NCBI GenBank assembly: GCA_015680685.1
Contig: MNCI01028444.1
Span: 117,494 to 181,493, forward strand
Length of the DNA stretch: 64,000 bases
Reading direction: 5' to 3'
DNA from: Gnetum montanum
Lineage: Eukaryota; Streptophyta; Gnetopsida; Gnetales; Gnetaceae
Every line of letters starts with the position of its first letter. The first letter of the stretch is position 1. This document shows, piece after piece, positions 24,716-35,985 of this stretch. Made by a program: the position numbers and the translations under genes. The notes beneath the pieces are model-generated. The model was not told the DNA's origin, did not search any database, and saw only the letters and a program-made list of their open reading frames with translations.

Positions 24716-24984
24716 ATTCCTAAAAATTTCAAGCACAAGCCCTTTGAATTAAAAAATCTACCTATTGGCATGAAATATGTATTCTTAAAAAATGGAAAGT
24801 TGATAATAATCAATGCAAATCTTTCTCTAGAACAAAAGTGGATGCTATTAAATGTGGTTGAAAAATGATCAACAACCTCTGCTTGATCATATCCTGAACT
24901 CATAGGGATTGATCCTAGGATATGCTAGCATTGTATCTATACACTAATCCAACCATGAAGCCAAAGAGGCATCCATAGAGACTA

Positions 24985-25640
24985 TTGAATCCCAAACTAA
25001 ACCAGATCATCAAGGAGGAAATCGAACAACTCCTCAAGGTGGGGTTCATCTATCACATTGTAGAAAGCAAATGGGTTAGCCCACTCATGATTGTGCCAAA
25101 GAAAGGTGGCAAGTGGTGGGTCTGCATCAATTTTTGGTTGTTGAATATAATAACATTTAAGGACCATTTTCCATTGTCATTCGTTGATCAGGTGTTGGAC
25201 ATAATATTTGGGCATTACTTTTACAATTTTCTGGATGGTTATAGTGGCTATAACCAAATCCAAATTGCACCAGAGGACTAGGCCAAAACAACATTCATGA
25301 GTCTTTAGGAGATTTTTACATATTGTAAGATGCCTTTGGATCTAAGCATTGCTCTTGCTACATTCCAATGCCTGGTCTTAAGCATTTTTTAGTAGCAAAT
25401 CATAGTAGTATGGAATTCTTCATGGATGACTTCTCAACCTATGGAGCTACATTTGAGCAAGCCTTGGACCACCTTGAGCAAGTATTGAAAAGATGTGTTG
25501 AAACAAACCTTTGGCTCAATTTCCAAAAGAGTCATTTGATGGTCCAAGAGGGCATTGTATTGGGGCATAAAACATCACAAGTAGGAATTGAGGTTGACCC
25601 CAAAAAATCAGGATCATCCAAGGAATAACCTGTCAACTAG
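24985..25640 (+). pseudogene. E2 reverse transcriptase
   Basis: Ty3/gypsy RT. Seen in order: IIKEEIEQLLKVGFIY, KWVSPLMIVPKKGGKW, FLDGYSGYNQIQIAPED, the catalytic FMDDF (25419-25433) and GIVLGHKTSQVGIEVDPKK. FMDDFS is the form typical of the Athila/Tat branch, whereas chromoviruses usually have YLDD. Stops at 25279 and 25306 are shared with E5, and a small deletion breaks the KMPFG motif near 25330. Confidence 0.82.
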
Positions 25641-25689
25641 AAACTGTCAAAGATGTTTAGTCATTCCTTGGACACATTACCTATTACTA

Positions 25690-26220
25690 ATTATTCATAA
25701 AGAATTTCTCTAAGATCACAAAACCATTGGTTGAGCTGACAAAGAAAGATGCTCTGTTTGTCTAGACTACAAAATGTGAAAAAGCATTCCAACAATTGAA
25801 GAAGAAACTTGTATAAACTCCAATTCTACAAGCACCTGATTAGTCTAGAACATTTCATGTTATGATGGATGCATCAAATTATGCCTTGGGAGATCTGTTG
25901 ACATAGTTGGATAACAAGAAACATCCATATTATATCCACTGCATAAGCTGAAGCACTGTGGCTACACAATTGAACTACATCACCACCAAAAAAGAATTGA
26001 TGGTAGTGGTGTTTGCTCTAGAGAAGTTTAGGCATTATGTGCTTGGATACAAAGTGTTTATGCACACGAACCATAGTGTTATCCACTTCCTGATGAACAA
26101 GCCAATGGTAAGTACCAGTGTCATATGGTGGTTGGTGATCTTATAGGAATTTAATCTTACAATGGTAGATTGAAAGAAAACTGAGAACGGGGATGCTGAT
26201 CACTTATCTTGGTTATGATG
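25690..26220 (+). pseudogene. E2 connection and RNase H
   Basis: RNase H of the gypsy type. DASNYALG lies near 25870, and TTKKELMVVVFALEKFRHYVLG near 25983-26050. The usual TDH aspartate reads TNH near 26068, a loss expected to disable it. The stop TGA at 26216 is shared with E5. Confidence 0.75.
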
Positions 26221-26259
26221 GGACAACAAAGAGGATGAAAACCCCCTATCTGATTTGTT

Positions 26260-27565
26260 TCTTGATGAACTCCTCTTTGTTGGGGCTATAATTGAATAAT
26301 TTCCCACTAAGCCTAAATGGTATGATGACATTCTCACCTATCTTCTCACTCAGAAGGTGCCACAAGGTTTGGACCACCAGAAGAAACAATAGCTTCTTCA
26401 CCAGGTAAAATGTTTGATGAAGATCAATGGACACCTTTACAAGATGTGTGTTGATGGCCAGGCTCATTGGTGTGTCTTTGATGCTAATCAACTGCACATT
26501 CTCTAGGATGCTTACGAGAGTCCTTGTGGGGGCCATTGTGTTGGGAGACACATGACGATAAAAATCTTGATGGTAGGGTACTATTGGCCAATAATTTTTA
26601 GGAATGCTCACCAATATGTTCACTCTTGTGAATGCTACCAATGAGATGGTGGAATGACTGCTTGAATGGAGAGACCTCAATAGTGGATCTAACCACTAGA
26701 ACCCTTCAACATATGGGGCATCGATTTCATGGGTTCCATCATGCCCATGTTAAATGACAAGGCATACATCATATTCGTTGTTGACTATTGTATGAAATGG
26801 GCATAAGCAACAGTCGTCATTGATTGTACATCTTCTACTACTGCTCGATTTGTACAATAGTATGTTGTAAACAAGTTTGATGTACCACATGCATTAATTT
26901 CTGACAATGGAATCCACTTTATAGGCACTAGCTTTCGAAAGCTTATGTAATGCTTGGAGGTTGAACATAAACTAACAACACCCTATCATCACCAAGCCAA
27001 TGGTCAAGCTAAGGTTACAAATAGGGAAATCACAAAGATATTAATGAGAGTTGTCTACAAATATAGGAAAGACTAGACCATAAAACTCAACGATGCCCTC
27101 TATGCCTACTGCTTAACATGAAAACTTCCTATAGGCTATTCTCCCTATGAGCTGGTGTACAAAAAATTACCAACACTTCCTATTCAATCCAAGCTCCATA
27201 CACTTTCAATAGCCTGTAACCTTGACCTTGACTTAAGTCTAGCACAAAAAGAAAGATTAATGAATCTCAACTTTCTAGACAAAAATTGATTGGTGGCGCT
27301 ATCATCTGACAAGTTGCACAAGGCATTCAACAAAAAGTGCCATGACCTTAAAATTATGAAAGTCAAATTTCAACTGGGAGATAAGGTTCTCTATTGGAAC
27401 CCCACACACATACCTCAACAAACTAAGTTCCAGACATTGTGGGAAGGACCTTATATCATCTATGAAAATTTCCCTTCTGGGGCAATGATAATCTACAAAC
27501 TTGAGAGCCCAAAAAAAAACAACTGGTCAACATACAAGTCAAACCTTTCCATGAGCCTAAGCTAG
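26260..27565 (+). pseudogene. E2 integrase
   Basis: Integrase with an H-H-C-C region (GGHCVGRH, then CECYQ, about 26520-26650). The D-D-E core is WGIDFMG near 26715, ISDNGIHF near 26900, and a glutamate in REI near 27025. The open tail (27290-27565) has VLYWNP, LWEGPYIIYE and MIIYKLESP, the GPY/F-like module. No chromodomain follows. TAG at 26681 and TAA at 26948 are shared with E5. Confidence 0.8.
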
Positions 27566-29200
27566 CTAATGCAATAAATGACTCATCAAATAGACAACCA
27601 CACTCAATCTTTTGGATCTCCTCCTTTCAACTTAGTCATGGGAGAGATGGCCATCCACACTAATTATATAAGTAGCTCCTCAATGTTTCATCTTTTTGGT
27701 TTACACATTATTTATCTTACACCTTTTTATTTTTGCGTTATTAATTTTTCAAAGTTTTTGTTTTACAACATTATTAGTACATTTTATTTTTCTTAAATAT
27801 TTTACATTTTCTTATATATTTTCCTTTATTTTTTATGTGATTTTCTTATTATGTTTTAATAATAATGTGCCTTATTACCAAATAGGTACAGTGTGTTTGA
27901 TTGATGTGAACATGTGCTATCCAGTTATTTGATTGTTGGTGTCTAGTTTCTAGCTTTGAGTTTTGTTATTGATGACTAGGACATGGTTTCTTTTTTATGA
28001 AATAGGCAATGAGTCCATAACATCCACCCATCCACAAACTCTATGGTTTTCCTCATTCTGGAAGTGTGAGGTCTCTTTTTTATTAATACAACCATAATGA
28101 ACTTATGACTTTGGTAGTTTTTAGATTTGGAAAGGATTCAAAGGTTTGAACAAGGTATGACTTCAAGGGGATTCAGTACTCTTAGTTCCTTTTTGCTTAC
28201 TTGGGTGCATGTGTGTTTTCTTAGATTTCTTACCATTTTGTGTCAACCAATAATTGGAAGTTGAATAAGTCTTTACATGGTGTGGTTCCCATCATAAAAA
28301 AGAAAAAAAGCCCAACTATGGGAATTCAAAACACATCCCTTAGACAAATAAATGGGCTACAAGCATTAATTATGGGACTAGAAAGACATGTTACCTATGC
28401 TTGAAGGTCTCCTCTAACTAAGACCCTTTCTCACTTTCTACTTCTTTTTTCTTCTTTAATAAAAAATGATGGTTGTGCTATGTGAGCACTCTTGTGTCTC
28501 AAGGAGATGGACTGGTCTTGGAATGGTGATACAATGTTAATGAATGTGGTTGGTTTTGGTCTAGACTAAAGATGGATTTTATTAGGTCATTTAACCACAA
28601 AATTCACAAGGAACTTCATGTGACCTTAATTAGGAACTCCATTCCAGACTCTCTCTCATCCATCTGTGCTTTCCATGTCTCACCTCACCATTAATTTCAT
28701 GTTCTTGTTCAATGTCTTGGTTTGATGTGTTGAAATTCTTACATAGTTTCTTCCAGGTTTTTGTACTTAACTTTCTGTAACCATTAATCATCCATGGGGC
28801 CAATGGACTCCTCAATTTGAAGTTATGGAAGGGTAATAAAAGGCCTATGCATACTTTGGGGGGACCCACTTGCATACCTTTTGATTGAATTAGTTACATT
28901 CTTTACCCTTATACATTCTCACAATCAAATCCTTTTGCATGCCCCATCAATGACATCCAATTGTGCGCATCTTCATAATGTTTTTTTAGAGAAATCCTTC
29001 TTTTATTTGTTGTGAATTCTTAAACCCTCTTCAAGCATTTCATCACGTTTGAACTTTTTAAAATTTAATGGACCACTTATCTATTTCACTTATCTTTCAA
29101 CCTTCTTACTAACACTATTAATGAAATCAATCCATCATAATCACAACCTAGCCAAGTATATCTTTCAATGAGACAAGGTACTTAAAAGCTATATGTTATA
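27566..29200 (+). other. E2 spacer after integrase
   Basis: A T-rich tract (27680-27850), then sequence alignable in patches to the E1 and E4 spacers. The TATA block and internal polypurine site of E1, E3 and E4 are not found. I see no gene. Confidence 0.55.
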
Positions 29201-29214
29201 CATTGCACATTAAT

Positions 29215-29380
29215 CTACGATTTTGTTATGATTGTAGTGGGAATCATGGACTAAAAGTAGGATTGTCTTCACCAAAGGATAAGTAGCAGCACCATGTGAC
29301 AAGGACCCTTCATGATTGTTGAATCTTCTCCCTCGCTCTTCTGCTACTAGAGGAGTTGAATGTCAATTTTGTCTAAGGTG
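29215..29380 (+). pseudogene. E2 remnant of the accessory gene, almost wholly deleted
   Basis: The leader before it matches E0, and a YAG-type site (TTATGATTGTAG) precedes a short eroded start near 29249. By about 29330 it already matches the 3' end of the E0 gene (ACTAGAGGAGTTGAATGTCAA against TTAGAGGAGAAAGTGTTTGTCAA). Nearly 2.7 kb of accessory gene is therefore missing. Confidence 0.5.
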
Positions 29381-29562
29381 TTCATTTCTCTTGTCATGCA
29401 CATCCAATTTTGTAAAAGATTGTAAATCTGTACACTTGAGCACTTAGAATTTGTCTGTTCCATCTTAGTCAAGTTTTCATGTTAGTTAATAATCCCATAA
29501 TTGCCTAATATTTTGTAAGGAACTTGTTTCTCCTTTTTTTTTACTCAAGGACAAGTTTTCAT

Positions 29563-29577
29563 TTAGTCATGGGGGTA
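29563..29577 (+). other. E2 polypurine tract
   Basis: TAGTCATGGGGGTA directly before the 3' LTR. Confidence 0.9.
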
Positions 29578-30464
29578 TGATGAGTTATGTTTTGACTAGC
29601 TCCGATATTAAGTATGCAATATCAGAGCCTCAATATCAGATACCCAATATTGAGGCCCAAGATGTAATGTCGAATATCTACTATCGCGGGGTATCTGCTA
29701 GCCTATAAATATAGCACTTGGGCACATGGTTTCCATATAGTTTTTGTCATAGCAGAGCTAAGCTCTTGCAATTTGTTTTCTCCAGAGTTAAAATATTTTC
29801 CAAAGTGCCTACAACAGGAGTCATTGAGTATATGGATCTTTATTCAAGCACTGTTGCCCCTTAGCATGGTAGTGTGTATGAAAATAAAGACGAGCTTTCT
29901 AATCAAACCTTGTAGCACCTTGGCTAGCTTAAATACTTTATTTATGCATTTAATGTTTTATGTAATTTCCTTTCATGTTTCCAAGTAATTAAGCCAAAGT
30001 AAGCTAGTTAGATTCGATAGCAGTTAATTAATTAAGCACATAAGTATGATCGCTTCGAGAATGCGTATGACTCTTGGTAACCCCAACAATGCTTAACGTT
30101 TTGTAATACATTGGTGTTATACACGTTCAAGATGTGCACAGAAAGTGGGATCAGATACTTATGTTAGGATAGTTAGTTATTGATTAGCAATTAGATTAAG
30201 TTAAATTGATTATAAATTACATTTCAACTGTTTTTAATCATAGAGAAACAAAATATAAAATAATAAAAATCATATGCCTAAATTATACTTAACCATACAA
30301 TTAAACTCCACAAGTATAGTTGAGAAGACAATGATTGTCACAATTAGATTTCACATCCTAGAACCAATGTGCTTAAGAACTTAAGGTATGTAGAATTCAA
30401 CCAGATCACACATGAATGCTTGTGATTTATATGGTTGGGCATAGGGGTACCTCAATGCTCATCA
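29578..30464 (+). repeat. E2 3' LTR
   Basis: 887 bp, TGATGAGTTATG to CATCA. U3 words such as CAATATCAGA and CCCAATATTGAGG precede CCTATAAATA. It gives the empty-site sequence for the E1 insertion. Confidence 0.93.
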
Positions 30465-30469
30465 GTTTG
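30465..30469. repeat. E2 target-site duplication, right copy (GTTTG)
   Basis: Matches 11298-11302. Confidence 0.9.
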
Positions 30470-30847
30470 CTTTCCTTTGGAATGAACACGTTTGACCTTC
30501 ATAACAACATCTTTCTTTATCTGCTCCCTTGTAGGTTCATAGGGTCTAGTCATGTGTTAAGTCACATGATACCCCTCCTGAATTTGGTCCAAGTGCATTC
30601 CCTTTAGAGTAGTTTGTAGCATGTTTTGTGCTACACGTTTAAGAGGTAGGACTATTTTGTCTTGCATGTCTCTCCACCTCATTTGTTTGTCCTAATGGAA
30701 TATGAAGGTAAAGTTTAGATGGTATGGATTAGTGTCAGCATAAGTAATACATGTTTGCATTGGCATTCCCTAGTTCTCTTCATCAACAATTTTCTCACTA
30801 CTCCTCGTTTCCTTGGCAGGTGATAGTTGATCATTATGTGAAGCCAT
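30470..30847 (-). pseudogene. E3 gag, first part
   Basis: The ATG (complement of 30845-30847) opens MASHNDQLSPAKETRSSEK, about 120 bp after the PBS, as expected for gag. It continues across E2 at 11297. Stops are present. Confidence 0.5.
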
Positions 30848-30965
30848 GTTATCATTTTTTGATGGTTTGTGTTAAGTGTGCTTTATATTAAGGTTGTAAA
30901 GATTAGAGTTAGGCTTTGATACAACAAACTTTGGAAAAATAATTACTTAGTATAACAATGACTAA

Positions 30966-30984
30966 TCCATGGCAACAACGCCAA
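30966..30984 (-). other. E3 primer-binding site
   Basis: On the minus strand TTGGCGTTGTTGCCATGGA directly follows the LTR end. It is a decayed tRNA-Asp-type site. Confidence 0.55.
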
Positions 30985-31790
30985 TGATGAGTAGTGAAGT
31001 ATCAAACACCTAACCATATGAGATAAAAGAGTTCATGTGCAATCCCAGTCAAACTCTGCAGATAAGGCAATGTGATTATACCAGTAATTGATTAGTGTTC
31101 ATAATCATTGTCTTCCCACGTGAGTTAGTAAAATCAATGTGTATGGTTGAACTCATGGTGAGGTATATGATATTGATGCTGAATTGACCATCAGGCTCCT
31201 AGTAAACATGAGGTGAAGGTAAAGGTTTCTAAATCTAAGTGACAGTAAAACTAATCTAAACTAACCTATGTGATAAGCAGTCAATCTTGATCTTCCAGTC
31301 ACACATTGGACTTTGTGTAACCACTATTGGGATTACCAAGTACCACACTACTGGGCATACCAAGTGATAGTACTATTAGGTTACCAAGTAGTTACACTTA
31401 TGTGCTCAAGATCCATCATACTCATTTTGATTAAAGACGTCAAAAGTAAATTACAAGTAATTGTAAACATTAACTATGAAAATAGTAAATAGTAAACATT
31501 AAACTAAATGGAAAAGAAAATAAAACTAAGTGTTGCTGCAATGATGTTGAATAATCTCAATCTTTATTACCGTGCATGCAATGTATCCAAGTACATCCCA
31601 CTCAAACAAAGACTTCGTTCAATTACAAAACATCACATTGTGAGCACACATTACTAAGTACTAAACTCAAGAAAATAAACTAAAAGAGTTTTGTTACTAT
31701 GCTAATGTATCTACTGTGGATCCATGTACCTAAGTGTTGCTTTTATAGGCTAGCATACAGCCCACGATATTGTTTATATGATAACATATG
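30985..31790 (-). repeat. E3 5' LTR, truncated in U3
   Basis: Its 3' end (TGATGAG on the plus strand) is at 30985. The TATA box (CCTATAAAAG on the minus strand) lies near 31742 and the AATAAA region near 31560. It ends near 31790, where plus-oriented LTR sequence begins. Confidence 0.75.
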
Positions 31791-32388
31791 CTAAGTGTTG
31801 TAATGACTAGAAATAAAGATCAAGATTACTTTCCACCATTACAACAACACTTAGTTTTATTTCTGCTTTCATTTAGTTTAATATTTCCTATTTTCATAGT
31901 TACTAATTTACTTTCAATGCACTTTACTATTCCTATCATTGAGTGGAATGAGTAAGACTAATTTTGAGCACTTAGGTGTAGCTACTTGGTAACCTAGTAG
32001 TACCATCACTTGGTACACCTAGTAGTGTGGTATTTGGTAATCTTAGTAGTAGTTACATGAAGTCCAAGGTGTAAACGGAAGATCAGGACCGATTGCTCAT
32101 TGCATAGGTTAGATTAGATTTGTTTACTATCACTTAGATTTAGAAACTATTACTTTTACTTCATGTTGGCTAGGTGAATTATGGCCAATACAACATCATC
32201 TATCATATGCCTCATCATGAGTTAAACCATACACATTGAATTTACTAACTCACATGGGAAGACAACAATCGCAAACTCTAACCAATTACTTGCATAATCA
32301 CATTGCCTTGTCTACGAAATTCGACTAGGATTGTGTGTGAACACTCGTATCTCATATTGTTGGGTGTTGGATACTTCACCACTCATCA
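31790..32388 (+). repeat. LTR fragment, plus orientation
   Basis: The 3' two-thirds of an LTR, from the AATAAAGATCAAGATTAC block to the terminal CTCATCA. It abuts inverted LTR fragments on both sides. No internal region is attached. Confidence 0.75.
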
Positions 32389-32645
32389 GCATTGAAAATG
32401 TAAATATTATTCTAAATTAGATAGAAAACTAAATGACAAAGGAAAGTAAATTTGTTACAATGAAAGGGAATCAATCTTGATCTTATTTTTGACTATGAAA
32501 TATGTCCAAGTATATTACACTCAAATAAGACATCATATAATCAACTCAAGTTCACATTGCAAGCACCAACTAATTGTTTAATGTGCTATAGTAACAAATT
32601 GTAATAAATTGACTATCCTAAGGATCAAAAGGTGTTTGTTATGTG
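32389..32645 (-). repeat. LTR fragment, minus orientation
   Basis: Aligns with the inside of the E3 LTR (AATCAATCTTGATCTTAT, then CAAGTATATTACACTCAAATAAG). Neither LTR end is present. Confidence 0.65.
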
Positions 32646-32654
32646 ACTTAGAGT

Positions 32655-32770
32655 ACATTGCTCGTGACAAGTGGCTCAAGTAGTTAGCTCATTGTCTTGT
32701 TAGGTAAAAGGCTGTCTTTTTAAATCATACATAAGACATCATCATATTTGTTTATAATTCTTTTAATGTA
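32655..32770 (+). repeat. SINE-like fragment
   Basis: GTGGCTCAAGTAGTTAGCTC fits an RNA polymerase III A box. A TTCCAACC word further on resembles the tail of the clearer SINE at 41905. Confidence 0.35.
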
Positions 32771-32859
32771 TCGTATTCTTTTAGGTTCCAACCCTACATA
32801 CACCCATTTTTTTAGGTTCCAACTTCCAACCCCACCCACACCACCATTACTAATGAAAA

Positions 32860-32930
32860 TGTAACTAGGTGATAAAGACTCTTCAAAAGCTCTAAGTCAT
32901 AGGATCAAAATTCAAGTTGCACATAAAACG
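32860..32930 (+). repeat. SINE-like head
   Basis: GTGATAAAGACTCTTCAAAAGC then AAGTCATAGGATCAAAATTC aligns with the tRNA-like head at 41724-41777 (GTGGTAAGACTCTTGA ... AAGTCATGGATTTGATTT). Confidence 0.4.
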
Positions 32931-33199
32931 TCACTTTATTATTTTTGATCTCGTACATTCCTACTAATAATGACGTCATTCATTATCGTTGCCCAAGATA
33001 CAACCTATTCTTATCTTAAAGTAGGTGCGTAACCAATTTTTTTTAATGTCAAAACTCCAAAAATAAAATGTAAACCGAAAGAAAAGTACAAAATACATCG
33101 CATCATGAGCCCACCACAAGGATGAGACTCATAACCACACACAGAAGGAAAGGCCCAACCTAAATGTCTTGTATGTACTTTAAAAAAAGCCTACAACCT

Positions 33200-33823
33200 T
33201 AACTAGTACGATACAAATAAATTCCAAAATATAACTCCAAGTGACTTGTTGAAAGAGCCTCTTCGTCCTTCCCTCTAATAATAATTTGGCAAGCACACCT
33301 AATTCCAAAATCAAATGAGGTGTATCATCTTATCACAATGCTTTAGTCGCAAGAGACGAATAAATCCCAAAATAAACTTAATAACGTGTTAAAAGTGCTC
33401 TAAGCTTAGCACACCAGAAACAGAGATTCCAAAATAAATGAAACAACATGTTCAGGCCACGACGTGTTGAAAAGATCAGTTTTAATACTAAAAAAATTTT
33501 CTTCCAATCACGGAAACGAAATCAATAAAATGAAGCAACATCCACTGTGAAACAGCAGACTAAATATGCTGTGTAACAGCCCACCACACGACGTACGAAA
33601 ATAATTTCGAAATGAAAAAGAGATTTATCCAAGATCTGCTCGACATAGTTGAATCGAATATCCTTGACTTTTATCGCGCGGCACATTTCTGCTGTTACAA
33701 TTTCACGGAAGCACAAAAGGGTCATTTTCTCTTACTTCACTTCCGGGATTGTTCAAGCAAGAAAACATGCCGGAATGTATTCAACAATGACGTCGACCGA
33801 TCTCCACAGCGGCCTCTGATTTC
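33200..33823 (+). other. Upstream region of the host gene
   Basis: It contains degenerate repeats of ATTCCAAAATAAA about 65-80 bp apart (33220, 33300, 33362, 33425). From about 33580 it is richer in CG dinucleotides than the rest of the window, as expected near a plant gene start. An open frame from 33612 has no recognisable domain. Confidence 0.35.
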
Positions 33824-34261
33824 ATGCAAGGTGATCGATCCAGCATGTTCGATGAATCTTGGTATTCGCCTAATGTTTTGCTTCAGGTATGTTTCGTTTG
33901 CATTTTTATTTTCCCGGACATGGATCTTGTTTGTCCAAGGGCGTTTCATGCCTTTTTTGATTCTTCTGGATCGTTATTGTGGGATGTAATCATGGTCGTG
34001 TTGCAGGGAATTTGGTCTTGTTGATTTTGTGGGTTTTCTGTGCAATCAATAATTTATTTGCTGGACCCAAATTTTACGTTTCGTGCAAGATATAAAATAA
34101 GCTGGAATGAAATGAGGAAAGGAAATTTGGATTATAAAATCAGAGAAACGTAACTTTGATAAAAGACTGCTGGCATAGGGTATCCTTGATGGCCAAAACC
34201 CAACTAGAGAGGTAAAAAGAATTTCATTTTAGAAATAAATGGAGATTTTTCCGATTTGGGG

Positions 34262-34285
34262 TATCGTTCGAAGTTCGAACCGATA
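34262..34285. repeat. Short imperfect palindrome
   Basis: TATCGTTCGAAGTTCGAACCGATA reads almost the same on both strands, with one unpaired base on one arm. It lies in the first long intron or leader of the host gene. Confidence 0.5.
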
Positions 34286-34639
34286 GTGTTTTGTTATTGA
34301 TTTTGAAGTTGGGATGACACTTTTATCTGCTCATGGGATGTTTTACTAGACTAAATTAGATTGTTCTTAATGTTCATGGATTCTCAATATCTTAAGGGAT
34401 AGCCCTGAAACCATATCTTATATTTTCCGTTGTTCTTGGATGCGTGAAAATATCGTAACAAGTAGGTTTCCAGTTGTACCCCAAGATAACGAAAAGTTCG
34501 GCTGTTACAAAATTTTAAAATTTATCAATTTCAGGGCAGAAAGTTCAGTGGATCTCATACTGTCGTCGGCATTGCTTTTGTATTTCAACTATCAAAATAT
34601 GAATCTTAAAATTCAAGTTCAGAATGTAGTGTGAAGCAT

Positions 34640-35985
34640 TATAATTTTTGCAGAAAAGTTGTAGAATTTTTCAGCATGAAAACATGATACAGATTGTTAA
34701 CAGAGTACGCCTGTTTACACAGTCTGAAATGTGATAAGAAAGTGCCAAAAGTAAAAGGTGAACTGAATATACTTTGTAGGGATAGGCAGAAAGCACGGTA
34801 GGTGAAAGAAACAGAAATCTTTGTCGAATTTAATTGGCATGTCTTACAAAGTATAGGCAGATATCTATTCTTGAGTTTTTTTTTGTCCTGGAGTTGAAAG
34901 GGATATAAAGCTAGATTCCGTTGAATTAGTGTAGGTAGCAGTTTCTTAGTTCGACCATAGATGTCACGGGCTTCCAACAGTTGGTACCAGGCACCTAGCA
35001 GTACACCAGGGATATAAGTGAGCAAGCTGTTTTCTGGAAGCAATGCTAGACTGTTGAGTATTTTCAGTCTTTGATGTCTGAAACATCCCTTTGATCAATT
35101 AGTTTCGATCAAGGGTTATTTAATTTTGCTTTTCTAGGTATCTATTTTGCTTTCCTGTTTCTCAATTTTGTCTGCAGGCTAAACCAATTTTGTCAGAGTT
35201 AAAAATCAAATTTGCCTAAAGTCAGGTAGACCATTAACGGTTAAAGTCCGTCCGACTGCCTGCCAACTAGTTTAGATGCTGCTAGCTGGTCATGTTTTTG
35301 AACCTTTTCTCACCACATCAATAAAATCGTGAAATTGATGCAACTGAAAACCAAAATTAGTGTAACCTGAAAACAAAATTGGTATTCATTTTATCAAGTT
35401 TGTCATTCCAAAAAGAAAAATTGCTATTCAGATAGACAATCAATTTAATAAACCCACTCAAGCTACCTGGAGCAAAGAATTATCCAGAAGAGAATTCTCA
35501 TGAACACATCACATAGCAAACGTTTGGTACCCAAATAGGACCAGTGACGGTAGCTTGAATAATTGGTTCACATACCTTTTACCTTCATTGACTTATTATT
35601 CATTTCAGTTCTACAAAATCCCAAAAAAGCATTTCTTCTTGTTCAAATCTATAATTATTTACATTATGTTTTACTTTACTGTTGGCATTACTAGCAAACT
35701 CATTTGTCCATCCAATAAGTGAACGTTTATTGTATTTTTATGGTTTAGATGGTCAACATGTATTATATTTTTATGCAGTTCTGAAAATAGTTTAGGTAAC
35801 TACACTAATGTTATTTTTATTTTTATTTTTTTGCAAAAGAATTACTGACCTTTAAAATACGTTATATAATTTTTGGTTGAATCCTGTTCTCTTAAAATTG
35901 TTATTTGTTGTCTAGTTTTTTCTTTTTCACCATGGGTTTTAGTTCTTACAGCTTATCTGCTCACTTAACCCCATGATTTTGACAG
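34640..35985 (+). other. Long intron or leader of the host gene, no gene recognised
   Basis: A minus-strand frame of 134 codons (35043-34639) shows no domain I know and is probably chance. The stretch ends in TTTTGACAG, a good 3' splice site at 35985. Confidence 0.4.

Larger units (their letters stand above)
11303..30464 (+). mobile_element. E2: gag-pol Athila-like element, split by E1
   Basis: A complete plus-strand element with both LTRs and a 5-bp duplication (GTTTG). Order: 5' LTR (11303-11994 plus 21162-21329), PBS, gag, protease, RT, RNase H, integrase, spacer, a tiny accessory-gene remnant, polypurine tract and 3' LTR (29578-30464). E1 lies inside the 5' LTR. All coding parts have stop codons. 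Without E1 and its extra target copy the element would be about 10.0 kb. Confidence 0.92.
4148..31790 (-). mobile_element. E3: oldest Athila-like element, interrupted by E2
   Basis: This is a minus-strand element in two visible pieces, 4148-11302 and 30470 to about 31790, with E2 between them. In element order it has a 5' LTR (30985-31790), a PBS (30966-30984), gag (30847 down to 30470, then 11297 down to about 9300), protease (9020-8683), a spacer, an internal promoter-like block, and an accessory gene (6178 down to 4156). Reverse transcriptase, RNase H and integrase are absent between protease and spacer. Its left end lies beyond E0 and outside the window. Confidence 0.8.

Noticed and set aside
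27578-27932. Two hydrophobic plus-strand frames after the E2 integrase, resembling membrane segments of an envelope
   Set aside because: They fall in the T-rich tract; F/L/Y/I-rich translation is forced by composition and is not shared as protein with other copies.
33612-33989. 125-codon frame near the host gene start
   Set aside because: Its phase would fit splicing to the next exon, but the translation (many C, F and H) looks unlike the family and I cannot support it as coding.
34639-35043. 134-codon minus-strand frame upstream of the host exon
   Set aside because: No domain, no similarity within the window, and it lies in intron or leader sequence.
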